Source: DASPLX01 sp035627375 (lineage in GTDB: Bacteria > Pseudomonadota > Gammaproteobacteria > Burkholderiales > Burkholderiaceae_D). From it: a stretch of 64,000 bases of DNA. Shown piece after piece: positions 27,257 to 36,470 of this stretch. The notes beneath the pieces are model-generated. The model did no database searches and was not told the origin of the DNA. It saw only the letters and a list, made by a program, of their open reading frames with translations. The translations under genes and the position numbers were made by a program. The number at the start of each line of letters is the position of its first letter. The first letter of the stretch is position 1. Location of the stretch: NCBI GenBank assembly GCA_035627375.1, contig DASPLX010000043.1, positions 1 to 64,000 on the forward strand, given 5' to 3'.

Positions 27257-28123
27257 ATGAGCACGCTCAAGAATCCCTTCGCGCCTTTCGATTCCGCGTT
27301 GAAAGCGGCTTTCGAGGCGAACATCCATGCCGCGCTGACGGAAGACGTCGGCAGCGGCGACCTGACCGGCCTCCTGGTGCCGCAGCACGAGACGGTGAAA
27401 GCGCGCGTGATCGTGCGCGAAGCCGCGGTGCTGTGCGGCGCGCCCTGGTTCGAAGGCGTGATGACCCAGGTAGACCCGCGCATCCGCATCGAATGGAAAT
27501 ACGCCGAGGGCGACCTGATGGAGGCGGATGGCGAGGTCTGCGCCATCGAAGGTCCGGCGCGCGCCTTGCTGACGGCCGAACGCGGGGCGCTGAATTTCCT
27601 GCAATTGCTGTCCGGAGTGGCGAGCGCGACGCGGCGTTATGTCGATGCGATCCGCGGCACGCGTTCTTCGATTCTCGATACCCGCAAGACCTTGCCTGGA
27701 TTGCGGCTGGCGCAAAAGTACGCGGTGCGCGTCGGCGGCGGCGTGAATCAGCGGCTGGCGCTGTACGACGGCATCCTGATCAAGGAAAACCATATCGCGG
27801 CGGCCGGCGGCATTACGGCCGCGATGCGGGCGGCGCAGGCATTGAATGCCGGCGTCACGATCCAGATCGAGGTCGAAACCCTGGCCGAGCTGCATGAGGC
27901 GCTGGAAGCCGGCGCGACCTCGATCCTGCTCGACAATTTCTCGCTGGCCGATATGCGCGAGGCGGTCGCATTGACCGCCGGGCGCGCTGTGCTGGAAGGA
28001 TCGGGCGGCGTGAACCTGGACACGGTACGCGCCATCGCAGAGACCGGGGTCGACCGGATTTCGATCGGCAGCCTGACCAAGGATGTGAAAGCGACCGATT
28101 ATTCGCTGCGTATTGTTGGTTAG
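27257..28123 (+). CDS. nadC: Nicotinate-nucleotide pyrophosphorylase (quinolinate phosphoribosyltransferase)
   Basis: 288 residues. It turns quinolinate and PRPP into nicotinate mononucleotide. Family motifs: LTEDVGSGDLTG, the RxxAERxALNFLQ block (LLTAERGALNFLQLLSGVAS), DTRKTLPGLRLAQKYAV, GGGVNQRLALYDGILIKENH, IQIEVET, and the end GSGGVNLDTVRAIAETGVDRISIGSLT in pieces. It starts 20 bases after nadA and is surely co-transcribed. The NADH:type II dehydrogenase and other enzymes in the window do not depend on it specifically. Confidence 0.97.
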   Translation: MSTLKNPFAPFDSALKAAFEANIHAALTEDVGSGDLTGLLVPQHETVKARVIVREAAVLCGAPWFEGVMTQVDPRIRIEWKYAEGDLMEADGEVCAIEGPARALLTAERGALNFLQLLSGVASATRRYVDAIRGTRSSILDTRKTLPGLRLAQKYAVRVGGGVNQRLALYDGILIKENHIAAAGGITAAMRAAQALNAGVTIQIEVETLAELHEALEAGATSILLDNFSLADMREAVALTAGRAVLEGSGGVNLDTVRAIAETGVDRISIGSLTKDVKATDYSLRIVG

Positions 28124-28124
28124 G

Positions 28125-28155
28125 AGCGCCCGTCGTCGGGGCACCTAAGGGCGCT
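28125..28155. terminator. Hairpin between convergent nadC and tonB-like genes
   Basis: AGCGCCC (28125-28131) pairs perfectly with GGGCGCT (28149-28155) over a 17-base loop, directly after the nadC stop and before the convergent tonB-like gene end at 28181. There is no T-run on either strand, so it is at best a weak or factor-assisted terminator. Confidence 0.4.
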
Positions 28156-28180
28156 GGTCCCGTTTCGCTTCGGTATCGCC

Positions 28181-28846
28181 TCATTCTTCGATACGGAATT
28201 CGATCGGCACCAGCACCTGCACCGGGACGGCCTTGCCGGCTTCGACAAACGGCACGAATAGCGCGCGCATCGCGGCGGCCTTGGCCGCGCCGTCCAGGGC
28301 TGGAAAACCGGACGATGTTTCGATATCCGCCCGCTCGGGCCTTCCGAATTCATCCACCTGCACCCGCAGCAAGACCTTCCCTTGTTCTCCGTAACGTCTC
28401 GCGTTCGCCGGATACTCGGCGGATGGGGCGCGCAGGTAGCCGATGCCGGAAGCCATCGTCTTGGGTGGTCTTCCGGGCGCCGAGGAGCGGTCATTCCGCT
28501 CCGGGTGTTGCGCCGCATTCTGCGCCGTGTCTTGTACCGATTGCGGCGCCATCGGAAACGTCAGGTCGGCCACGGCCGGGGCGAGCGATATGGCGCCGGC
28601 CGCGGGGGGCGCGTCGGGCGTCGATGGTGTTTCGTGCCGCACGACAGGCGGTTTGAGGCGTAGTGCCGGAGCGTGCGTCGGATCGCGCGCGGGCGGCGGT
28701 TGCGCGCCGGCCATGAGGGGTGTCGCGGGAGTCACGGCCATGTTGGCGATCTCCGCGCTTCGTTCCCGAGTGGCGCCCGATGCCGCCCACAAGACGGCGC
28801 CGTGCAATGCGGCCACGGCGCCCAATAGCCCGAGGCGGCGCCCCAT
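28181..28846 (-). CDS. TonB-family energy transducer protein
   Basis: 221 residues. One N-terminal hydrophobic segment (about 5-25, LGLLGAVAALHGAVLWAASG) anchors it in the inner membrane. A long Pro/Ala-rich stretch (about 40-125) spans the periplasm. A TonB C-terminal domain follows (about 135-221: YLRAPSAEYPANARRYGEQG, VLLRVQVDEFGRPERADIE, SSGFPALDGAAKAAAMRALF). Such proteins transmit proton-motive-force energy to TonB-dependent outer-membrane receptors, like the one at 46181-48382. No exbB/exbD is next to it. Its start overlaps the stop of the small protein upstream by one base (TGATG). Confidence 0.88.
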   Translation of the reverse strand: MGRRLGLLGAVAALHGAVLWAASGATRERSAEIANMAVTPATPLMAGAQPPPARDPTHAPALRLKPPVVRHETPSTPDAPPAAGAISLAPAVADLTFPMAPQSVQDTAQNAAQHPERNDRSSAPGRPPKTMASGIGYLRAPSAEYPANARRYGEQGKVLLRVQVDEFGRPERADIETSSGFPALDGAAKAAAMRALFVPFVEAGKAVPVQVLVPIEFRIEE

Positions 28847-29136
28847 CAGGGATTCCGAAATTGCTGCTCGGACTCGGTTGCCGCCGCAGCCAGCGCCGCT
28901 TCGTTCTTCTCCGCCGGCGAAAGGCGTTTCGCGACGATGACGACTTGCGGAATCGGCGTGCCGTGCTTGTCCGCCAGCACCGGAGCGGCGGATTTCAACG
29001 TTTCATCGGTGAGGTAGACATAAACGATGGTGCCGGCCGCCGTCATGCACAGCAAAAGAGCATGAATGACGATTTTCCTGGCGATGGCGCGCAGGGACCG
29101 CGAACGACTTGTGGCGAAAGTGGAAATGGGATGCAT
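28846..29136 (-). CDS. Small single-pass membrane protein upstream of the TonB-like gene
   Basis: 96 residues if started at the ATG at 29136 (MHPISTFATSRSRSLRAIAR). The ribosome-binding site is weak, so the start is uncertain. A basic N-terminus precedes one transmembrane helix (IVIHALLLCMTAAGTIVYVYL). A short periplasmic part of about 45 residues (PQVVIVAKRLSPAEKNEAAL) and a Gln/Asn-rich end follow. It is translationally coupled to the TonB-family gene, suggesting a partner role. I do not recognise a family. Confidence 0.6.
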   Translation of the reverse strand: MHPISTFATSRSRSLRAIARKIVIHALLLCMTAAGTIVYVYLTDETLKSAAPVLADKHGTPIPQVVIVAKRLSPAEKNEAALAAAATESEQQFRNP

Positions 29137-29370
29137 ATGGATTCGTCTTCGAGAGAAAGCTTTCGGGAATTGGAAGGGGGCAGGTCCGCGAGCGATGCCG
29201 CTGACCTGCAGACAGAAAGTATCGAAATTGCAAGTAATTCGCACGACTAATTAGTGCGGATTAATGCGTCTGGTGCGGATCAAGGGGGCAGGCGAGACTT
29301 CGCCGCCGGCAGCGGCGGCGAATCCAAATCCGGTGGAGAAGGGAAGGAACAGCGAGGGGGATGCTGTGCC

Positions 29371-29386
29371 GGGGGCGCTCGCCCCC
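29371..29386. repeat. GC-only hairpin downstream of nadB
   Basis: GGGGGCG (29371-29377) and CGCCCCC (29380-29386) flank a 2-base loop, 11 bases past the nadB stop on its strand. The loop would be opened by a base pair or two in practice. There is no U-tract, so it is listed as a possible factor-dependent transcript end or RNA 3'-end barrier. Confidence 0.35.
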
Positions 29387-29396
29387 CCGGCTCCGG

Positions 29397-31010
29397 TCAA
29401 CGCCGCGCCGGCGTCAGTACGCTGGGCAAGGCCTTCGGCAGCGTCTCCGGATAATCGCGGCTGAAATGCAAGCCGCGGCTCTCGTGCCGCGACAGCGCGC
29501 TGTTGACGATCAGCGACGCCACCTGCACCAGGTTGCGCAGTTCCAGCAGGTCGCGCGTGATGCGGAAGTTGGCGTAATACTCGTCGATCTCTTCCTTCAG
29601 CAAGGCGATCCTGTGCTGGGCGCGCTCGAGCCGCTTGGTGGTGCGCACGATGCCGACGTAGTTCCACATGAAGCGGCGCAATTCGTCCCAGTTGTTGGCG
29701 ATGATGACTTCCTCGTCGGCGTCGGTCACGCGGCTCTCGTCCCAGGCCGGCAGGGCGGTGGTGCGCTGTTTCGGTTGCGCTTCGATATGCTTGGCGGCGG
29801 CGCGCCCGAGCACCAGGCACTCGAGCAGCGAATTGCTGGCCAGTCGGTTGGCGCCGTGCAGGCCGGTGTAGGACGTTTCGCCGACGGCGTACAGGCCCGG
29901 CAGGTCGGTGCGGCCGCACATGTCGGTGACGATGCCGCCGCAAGTGTAGTGGGCGGCTGGCACCACCGGGATCGGCTGGCGGGTGATGTCGATGCCGAGT
30001 TCCAGGCAGCGGGCGTGGATGGTCGGGAAATGCTCCTTCAGGAATTCGGGCGGCTGATGGCTGATGTCGAGATCGACGTAATCGAGGCCGCGCTTCTTCA
30101 TCTCGGCATCGATGGCGCGGGCGACGATGTCGCGCGGCGCCAGTTCCGCGCGCTCGTCGTGATGCGGCATGAATCGCGTTCCCGCGGCCGCGCCGGCGGC
30201 GGCCGGCAGTTTCAGCAAGCCGCCTTCGCCGCGCACCGCCTCGGTGATCAGGAAGGATTTCGCGTACGGATGATAGAGGCAGGTCGGATGGAACTGGATG
30301 AATTCCATGTTCGCCACGCGGCAGCCGGCGCGCCAGGCCATCGCGATGCCGTCGCCGGTGGCGGTGTCGGGATTGGTGGTGAACAGATAGACCTTGCCGG
30401 CGCCGCCGGTGGCGAGCACTGTGTGGTCGGCGGCGATCGTCTTCACCTTCCCGGTGTTCACGTCTTGCGCATACAGGCCGAGGCAGCGCGACGTGTTGCC
30501 GCCGTCCCCGAGCGCGGCGCCGATCTTGTCCGAGACGATCACGTCGATGGCGCAATGGTCTTCGAGCAGCGTGATGTTCGGATGCTTGCGGACTTTCTCT
30601 TCGAGCGTGACCTGCACCGCGTGGCCGGTGGCGTCGGCCGCATGGATGATGCGGCGCTGGCTGTGGCCGCCTTCGCGCGTCAGGTGATAGCCGAACTCGG
30701 CGGTTTCGTCGGTGGTGAAGGGCACGCCTTGCGCGACCAGCCATTCGATCGCTTCACGCCCTTGCTCCACGATGAAGCGGGTGGCGGATTCGTCGCACAG
30801 GCCGGCGCCGGCGACGAGCGTATCGGAAATGTGCTGCTCGTGGCTGTCGCCGGAATCGAGCACCGCGGCGATGCCGCCCTGCGCCCAGTTGCTGGCGCCG
30901 TCGAGCAGGGAACGTTTGGAAATGACCGCGACCTTGCGCGTTTCGGCCAGGTGCAAGGCGACGGAAAGGCCCGCCAGGCCGCTGCCGATGATGGCGACGT
31001 CAAATTTCAT
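29397..31010 (-). CDS. nadB: L-aspartate oxidase
   Basis: 537 residues, the standard length. A flavoprotein oxidising L-aspartate to iminoaspartate for NadA. FAD-binding GxGxxG is at the start (AIIGSGLAGLSVALHLAE). SNWAQGGIAAV, EGGHSQRRIIHAADATG, TGGAGKVYLFTTNPDTATGD in pieces, EFIQFHPTCLYHP, YTCGGIVTDMCGRTDLPGLY and GANRLASNSLLE are all present. The C-terminal helical domain contains LRRFMWNYVGIVR. It lies on the opposite strand from nadA-nadC, separated by the TonB pair, so it has its own promoter. Confidence 0.97.
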   Translation of the reverse strand: MKFDVAIIGSGLAGLSVALHLAETRKVAVISKRSLLDGASNWAQGGIAAVLDSGDSHEQHISDTLVAGAGLCDESATRFIVEQGREAIEWLVAQGVPFTTDETAEFGYHLTREGGHSQRRIIHAADATGHAVQVTLEEKVRKHPNITLLEDHCAIDVIVSDKIGAALGDGGNTSRCLGLYAQDVNTGKVKTIAADHTVLATGGAGKVYLFTTNPDTATGDGIAMAWRAGCRVANMEFIQFHPTCLYHPYAKSFLITEAVRGEGGLLKLPAAAGAAAGTRFMPHHDERAELAPRDIVARAIDAEMKKRGLDYVDLDISHQPPEFLKEHFPTIHARCLELGIDITRQPIPVVPAAHYTCGGIVTDMCGRTDLPGLYAVGETSYTGLHGANRLASNSLLECLVLGRAAAKHIEAQPKQRTTALPAWDESRVTDADEEVIIANNWDELRRFMWNYVGIVRTTKRLERAQHRIALLKEEIDEYYANFRITRDLLELRNLVQVASLIVNSALSRHESRGLHFSRDYPETLPKALPSVLTPARR

Positions 31011-31160
31011 ATGCTGGGAAATTGCAGTTGCGAGAATTGCAGGAGTCGTTACGCGTTGCCATGACTATAGTCGATTTGGCGGCTAGCCGCACCGCGCCGC
31101 GTGCAAAAACCCTATGTTACGCTCTCCGCTCTCGAGAATTTTCTACGTCGACTCATCGCT

Positions 31161-33596
31161 ATGCGCAAATTCCTGAAATGGGCCGGGCTCGTTTTCCTGC
31201 TCCTGCTGCTTGGCCTCGGCGCCGCATTCCTGTGGTATCGCGGCGCGAGCCTGCCGCGGATCGATGGCGAGATCCGGTTGCCGGGCTTGTCGGCTCCGGT
31301 CGATATCGTGCGCGACGCCGAGGGCATACCGCATATCTACGCCAAGTCCGTGGAGGATGCCTATTTCGCGCTGGGCTTCGTCCATGCCCAGGATCGCTTG
31401 TGGCAGATGGAAATGAACCGGCGCATCGCGGCCGGACGCGTGGCGGAGATCCTGGGGCCGAGCGCGCTCGATACCGACCGTTTTCTGCGCACGCTCGGCA
31501 TACGGCGCAACGCCGAGTCGATCCATGCCAATCTCGGCAGCGAGGCGCGCGCGGTGCTCGCCGCATACGCCCGCGGCGTAAATGCCTGGCTCGTCCGCCG
31601 CGACGGACCGCTGCCGCCGGAATTCCTGCTGACCGGCGCGCCGGCGCCGGAACCGTGGCAGCCGGCCGATTCGATCGGTTGGCAAACCATGATGGCCTGG
31701 GATCTCGGCGCCAACTGGACGCAGGAATTGCTGCGCATGCGCCTGTCGCAGCGGCTGTCGCTGGAGCAGATCCGCCAGTTCCTGGCGCCGTATCCCGGCG
31801 ATCCGCCGCTCCCGACCCAGGATTACACGGCGTTGTACCGGACGCTGGCCGGCACTACCCAACACTTGGCGGCCGTCGCCGCGATCGCGCCGCCATCGCT
31901 GGTGGAGGGCATGGGGTCCAACAACTGGGTGGTGTCCGGCGCCCTGTCCGCGACCGGCAAGCCGCTGCTGGCCAACGATCCGCACCTGGGGCTGACCGCG
32001 CCGGCGGTCTGGTATTTCGCGCACTTGTCCGCGCCCGGCATGGACGTGATCGGCGCGACGCTGCCCGGCATTCCGAGCGTCGTGCTCGGCCATAACGACC
32101 GCATCGCCTGGGGCTTCACCAATACCGCGCCCGACGTGCAGGACCTGTATATCGAGCGCATCAACCCCGCCGACGCGCGCCAATATCAAACGCCGGACGG
32201 CTGGGCGGAGTTCCAGATTCGCGACGAAACGATCAAGGTCAAGGGACGGCCCGATGTGCAGTTGCAAGTGCGCGCCACGCGCCACGGCCCTGTCATCAGC
32301 GGCGCCGCGCCGGTGGTCGCCAAGGCGCCGCTCGATGCGCGGCAGTACGTGATCGCATTTTCGTGGACCGCGCTGCGGCCGGACGATCGCACGCTGCAGG
32401 CTGGACTCAAGCTCGGCCGCGCCCGGAACTGGGATGAATTCCTCGACGGCGCGCGCGATTTCTCGGCGCCCCAGCAAAACATGGTCTACGCCGACATCGA
32501 CGGCAACATCGGTTTCATCGCGCCGGGCCGCGTGCCGGTCCGCAAGCCCGGCAACGATCTCCGGGGCCTGGCGCCGGCGCCGGGCTGGGACGCCCGCTAC
32601 GACTGGGACGGATTCATCCCGTTCGAGCAGTTGCCGCGCCTATACAATCCGGCGTCGCAGCGGGTGGTCACGGCCAACGAGAAGATCGTCGGCGCGGATT
32701 ATCCCTGGTTCATCACCAGCGAATGGACGCTGCCGTACCGCGCCGAGCGGATCAAGTCGCTGCTCGACGCCAAGGCCAGGCACGACGTGTCCGGCTTCGC
32801 CGCGATACAGAAGGACGATGTGTCGCTGGCGGCGCGCGAATTGCTGCCGCTGGTGCGCGCCGCCAAGCCATCGTCGGCGCGCGCCGGGGCCGCGCTCGAC
32901 ATGCTGCGCGGCTGGAACGGCGAGATGGCCGTCGAGCGCGCCGAGCCGCTGATCTTCAATGCCTGGATGCGCGAGACGTCGCGCCGGATCTTCGCCGACG
33001 AATTGGGTGAAGCGTTGATGACGGATTACTGGGAACTGCGCAACGTCCATCAATCGATGGTCAACGTCTTGAAGAATGCCGATGGCGCGGGCAAATGGTG
33101 CGCCGATGCGGAGAAGCCGGACCGGACTTGCGCCGAAGTTCTGGCGGCGGCGCTGGAGGCGGCATTGGCGGACCTGGAGAAGCGCCACGGCGCCGACATG
33201 GCGAAATGGCAGTGGGGATGGGCCCATGTGGCGCGTTCCGAGCACCGGCCGTTCGGCAAGGTCGATGCGCTGGCGCGGGTATTCGATATCCGCGTCCCGT
33301 CGCCGGGCGATACCTATACCGTCAACGTCGGCCGCTACAATTTGCGCGACGAGAAAGAGCCGTTCGCGAACCGCCACGCGGCGAGCCTGCGCGCCATCTA
33401 CGACTTGTCGGACCTGGAGAACTCGCTCTTCATCCATTCCAGCGGACAGTCGGGCAACGTGCTGTCGCCGCTGTACCGCAACTTCAGCGAGCGTTGGGCG
33501 CAAGCGCATTACCTGCCGATGAAGACGCAACGCGCCGCGGTCGAGGCGAACCGGCTCGGCAAGCTGACGCTCAGTCCGGAGCCGGTGTCTCCGTGA
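31161..33596 (+). CDS. Penicillin acylase family (S45) N-terminal-nucleophile hydrolase, possible AHL acylase
   Basis: About 811 residues from the ATG at 31161 (MRKFLKWAG). A signal anchor lies at about 5-27 (GLVFLLLLLGLGAAFLWY), so it is exported or periplasmic. The alpha-subunit motifs GIPHIYAKSVEDAYFALGF and HAQDRLWQMEMNRR are clear. Autoproteolysis is expected before Ser253 (VEGMG|SNNWVVSG), giving the N-terminal Ser nucleophile of the beta chain. LANDPHLGL and the GHNDRIAWGFTNT block follow, and the oxyanion-type Asn/Arg residues are in the C-terminal half (HSSGQSGNVLSPLYRN). The family includes penicillin G acylases and the quorum-quenching acylases QuiP and PvdQ. Sequence alone cannot choose. 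An AHL synthase in the same window makes AHL hydrolysis worth considering. Its end overlaps the convergent GGDEF/EAL gene by 26 bases. Confidence 0.9.
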   Translation: MRKFLKWAGLVFLLLLLGLGAAFLWYRGASLPRIDGEIRLPGLSAPVDIVRDAEGIPHIYAKSVEDAYFALGFVHAQDRLWQMEMNRRIAAGRVAEILGPSALDTDRFLRTLGIRRNAESIHANLGSEARAVLAAYARGVNAWLVRRDGPLPPEFLLTGAPAPEPWQPADSIGWQTMMAWDLGANWTQELLRMRLSQRLSLEQIRQFLAPYPGDPPLPTQDYTALYRTLAGTTQHLAAVAAIAPPSLVEGMGSNNWVVSGALSATGKPLLANDPHLGLTAPAVWYFAHLSAPGMDVIGATLPGIPSVVLGHNDRIAWGFTNTAPDVQDLYIERINPADARQYQTPDGWAEFQIRDETIKVKGRPDVQLQVRATRHGPVISGAAPVVAKAPLDARQYVIAFSWTALRPDDRTLQAGLKLGRARNWDEFLDGARDFSAPQQNMVYADIDGNIGFIAPGRVPVRKPGNDLRGLAPAPGWDARYDWDGFIPFEQLPRLYNPASQRVVTANEKIVGADYPWFITSEWTLPYRAERIKSLLDAKARHDVSGFAAIQKDDVSLAARELLPLVRAAKPSSARAGAALDMLRGWNGEMAVERAEPLIFNAWMRETSRRIFADELGEALMTDYWELRNVHQSMVNVLKNADGAGKWCADAEKPDRTCAEVLAAALEAALADLEKRHGADMAKWQWGWAHVARSEHRPFGKVDALARVFDIRVPSPGDTYTVNVGRYNLRDEKEPFANRHAASLRAIYDLSDLENSLFIHSSGQSGNVLSPLYRNFSERWAQAHYLPMKTQRAAVEANRLGKLTLSPEPVSP

Positions 33597-36243
33597 CAGG
33601 CGGGTCGCCGACGATGAAGCGGTGCGAGGTGCGCAGCAGACGCTCCGCCTCCTCGGCCGGGACCGGCGGCGAGAATGCATAGCCCTGGGCGAGCTGGCAG
33701 CCGAGCCGGCGCAGCTCGGCGACGTGGGTCGCGGTTTCCACGCCCTCGGCCACGGTTTCCAGGTTCAAGGTCTGCGCCAGCGTCAGGATCAGGCGGATGA
33801 TCTCGATGTCTCCGGGATTGCTGCCGAGGCCCTGCACGAAGGCGCGATCGATCTTGAGCACGTCGATCGGCAGTTTCTGGAGATAGGCAAGCGAGGAATA
33901 GCCGGTGCCGAAGTCGTCGAGCGCCAGGCGCAGGCCGAGCTTCTTAAGCTTGACCAGCATCTCGACGGTCTGCACCGGGTTGGCCATGGCCGAGGTTTCG
34001 GTCAGTTCGAGTTCGAGCGAGCTCGGCACGACGCCCGTGCTGTCGAGTATGCGCCTGACTTCAGGCAGGAAAGATGTCTGCAGCAGCTGTCGCATCGACA
34101 CGTTGACCGCGATCTTGGCGCCGCGTATGCCCTGGTAGCGCGACTGCCACTCGCCGAGCTGCTTGCAGGCTTCCTCGAACACCCACATGCCGATCGGCAC
34201 GACCAGCCCCGAGGTCTCGGCGATCGGAATGAAGTCGATCGGCGAGATATGGCCGTACTGCGTGCTGTTCCAGCGCAGCAGCAATTCGAAGCCCTTGATC
34301 GAGCCGTCGGCGACCGACACCTTCGGCTGGTATACCACGGCGAGTTCGTCGCGTTCGAGCGCGAAGCGCAAGGCCACGTCCATTTGCGCGCGGCGCTTGG
34401 TATGGCCTTGCAGCGAGGCATCGAAAATCTCGGCGCGATTGCGGCCGCGCTCCTTGGCTTGGTGCATCGCTGCGTCCGCGTCACGGATCAGGTCCGACGG
34501 CGTCTTGTGCGCTTCGTTCAGCAAGGCGATGCCGACGCTGGTCTGGATCTTCACCGTGACGCCGTCGACCACCAGTTGCCGCGATACCGTCTCCAGGAGC
34601 GCGTCGGCGCGTTCGTTGGCCTCCTTGAGGCCGGAGCGGGTCAGGACCACGAATTCGTTGCCGCCGAAGCGGGCGACGAAATCCTGCTCCGGCAATGTCG
34701 CGGTGATCCGGTGCGTCAGCTCGGTCAGGCATTGGTCGCCGAAATCGTGGCCGTGCGTGACATTGACGCTCTTGAAGAAATCGAGGTCGCAGAACAAGAC
34801 CGCCAGCGGCGCCAGCGCGCTGCGCGCTTCGGCCATCGCCGCCGCCAGCCGTTTGATCAGGTAGCGGCGGTTCGGCAGGCCGGTCAAGGGATCATGCAAA
34901 GCCAGGTGTTCGAGCTGCAGCTCGTACTCCTTGCGATCGGTGACGTCGTGCGCGATGCCGAGCAAACCGATTGTATTGCCGCCGGCGTCATGCAACGGGT
35001 ACTTGCTCACGCGGTACCACGAGCGCCGGTCGCTTTCCCAGTGACCTTGGAGTTCGACATCCTCCAGCGGTTCGCCGCTTCTCATCACTTCCAGGTCCTG
35101 GCGATGCAGGCGGTCGGCCATGGCATAGGCATCTTCCTGCTGCGCGGCGGCGGAATGGGCCAGGAAGACGTCGTGCGAGGTCTTGCCGCGCAATTCCTCT
35201 TCGCTGGCATAACCGAAACGCCGTTGCATGGCGCGGTTGCTGATGGTGAAACGGCCGGCGCGATCCTTGGCGTAGATCATCGACGGATTGAGATCGAGCA
35301 CGGCGCGCAGCAGGGCATGCTCGTCCGCCAGCCGCAGTTCCGCATCCTTGCGCGCGGATACGTCTTCGATGCTGAACACCAGTCCTTCGATGGCGTTGTC
35401 GTGGAGCATGTTGAAACCGCTGGTCTCGAGCCAGATCCATTGGCCGTTCTTGTGCCGCTTGCGATGGCGGGAAAACATGCTGCCGCCCGGCGTGTCGCGC
35501 AACTGGCGCAATTTTTCCTCGTGTTCCGCCCGGTCGTCGGGATGCACGGGCAGCCGCAGCGCGCTTCCCAGGAATTCCTGCGGCGTGTAGCCGAGCACGT
35601 CCTGCACGGCGGGATTGACGTATTTCACGCGGTAGCCCGCGTCGGTGATCAGGAATATGTGCCGCGTCGCGCGGGCGATGGCGTCGAAGCGGCGCTCGTT
35701 GCGGCGAGCCTTGTCGATCGCTGCCTGGTTCCTGCGCAAGGCGACCGACAGCAGCGTGGCGAGCACGCCGACGAACAGGGTGGCGAGTATCTGCGGCAGC
35801 CATTCGCCGAGCGGCGTCGCCAGCCGTGCATTCAATGCGAAACCGACCGCGGCGATCGCGGCGACCGCCAGCAGGGCGACGCGTCCGTGCAAGGCCAGAG
35901 GAAAGACGCCGGCGGCGCCGACCAGCCACGGCAGGGGCTGGGTGGGTATCGAGCGCTGGATGGTAAGCGCCGCGATCACCAAGACGCAGACCAACAGTTC
36001 TCCCAGCACCCAGCGCCGGTCGCGCATCGGCCGGGCGGCGTCGGCATGGCGGACCAAGGCGCTGAAGAACAGCAGCGCCAGCATGCCGATGGCTGCGACG
36101 CTCGCCGGCGGCAGCCGCAAGTGATGCGCGTAGGCCAGCAACATCACGTGCAGCAGCAACGTGACGTAGAGAAAGAGCGAGGCAATGCGAAAAATCTCGC
36201 TACCGCTGGTGATTTCCTTGGCGCGCAGGAGCGAAAGTTTCAT
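33571..36243 (-). CDS. Membrane PAS-PAS-GGDEF(degenerate)-EAL cyclic-di-GMP protein
   Basis: 890 residues. N-terminal integral membrane region of about five helices (about 18-170). PAS 1 (about 184-300, ending in SIEDVSARKDAEL); PAS 2 (about 312-440, HDVTDRKEYELQL). GGDEF domain (about 450-610) starting HDPLTGLPNRR. Its signature is RFGGNEFVV (near residue 526), with Asn for the metal-binding acidic residue, and its usual ND is VT (SVNVTHGHDFGD), so it is probably not an active cyclase. The EAL domain (about 625-875) has ELL instead of EAL (near 652) but keeps NVSMRQL, ELTET, DDFGTGYSSL, KIDRAFV and VAEGVET, so it is probably an active phosphodiesterase. Predicted output: signal-controlled c-di-GMP breakdown. 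It is tail to tail with the acylase gene. Confidence 0.93.
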   Translation of the reverse strand: MKLSLLRAKEITSGSEIFRIASLFLYVTLLLHVMLLAYAHHLRLPPASVAAIGMLALLFFSALVRHADAARPMRDRRWVLGELLVCVLVIAALTIQRSIPTQPLPWLVGAAGVFPLALHGRVALLAVAAIAAVGFALNARLATPLGEWLPQILATLFVGVLATLLSVALRRNQAAIDKARRNERRFDAIARATRHIFLITDAGYRVKYVNPAVQDVLGYTPQEFLGSALRLPVHPDDRAEHEEKLRQLRDTPGGSMFSRHRKRHKNGQWIWLETSGFNMLHDNAIEGLVFSIEDVSARKDAELRLADEHALLRAVLDLNPSMIYAKDRAGRFTISNRAMQRRFGYASEEELRGKTSHDVFLAHSAAAQQEDAYAMADRLHRQDLEVMRSGEPLEDVELQGHWESDRRSWYRVSKYPLHDAGGNTIGLLGIAHDVTDRKEYELQLEHLALHDPLTGLPNRRYLIKRLAAAMAEARSALAPLAVLFCDLDFFKSVNVTHGHDFGDQCLTELTHRITATLPEQDFVARFGGNEFVVLTRSGLKEANERADALLETVSRQLVVDGVTVKIQTSVGIALLNEAHKTPSDLIRDADAAMHQAKERGRNRAEIFDASLQGHTKRRAQMDVALRFALERDELAVVYQPKVSVADGSIKGFELLLRWNSTQYGHISPIDFIPIAETSGLVVPIGMWVFEEACKQLGEWQSRYQGIRGAKIAVNVSMRQLLQTSFLPEVRRILDSTGVVPSSLELELTETSAMANPVQTVEMLVKLKKLGLRLALDDFGTGYSSLAYLQKLPIDVLKIDRAFVQGLGSNPGDIEIIRLILTLAQTLNLETVAEGVETATHVAELRRLGCQLAQGYAFSPPVPAEEAERLLRTSHRFIVGDPPVTETPAPD

Positions 36244-36401
36244 GGGGCCTGAATAGTGGATCGCAAAAGGAATTGCAAGAACTGCAAGCTCGCCACGATA
36301 CCAAATCTGGGATTTTTTGCACAGCCGGAATTGGCGTGCCGGGAACCGGGCGAATCGATTATCGGCCACATCCGGTGGCCCGGGGCGCCTTTGCGTTGCA
36401 A

Positions 36402-36432
36402 TAAAAAAGCCGCCTGGAGTCCAGGCGGCTCG
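36402..36432 (-). terminator. Intrinsic terminator of the MHS transporter gene
   Basis: On the minus strand AGCCGCCTGG-ACTCC-AGGCGGCT is followed by TTTTTT (A-run at 36403-36408 on the given strand). GCCGCCTGGA (36409-36418) pairs with the copy ending at 36430. It is 40 bases after the transporter stop. A textbook terminator that insulates the GGDEF/EAL gene. Confidence 0.93.
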
Positions 36433-36470
36433 GAAAGGCGCCCTCGGAGGGCGAGGCGCCAAGCGACGGA

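Noticed and set aside
29251..29360. CGCCGC...GCGGCG hairpin before nadB as a terminator
   Set aside because: It is a simple consequence of GC repeats and lacks a U-tract on either strand; no transcription role can be supported.
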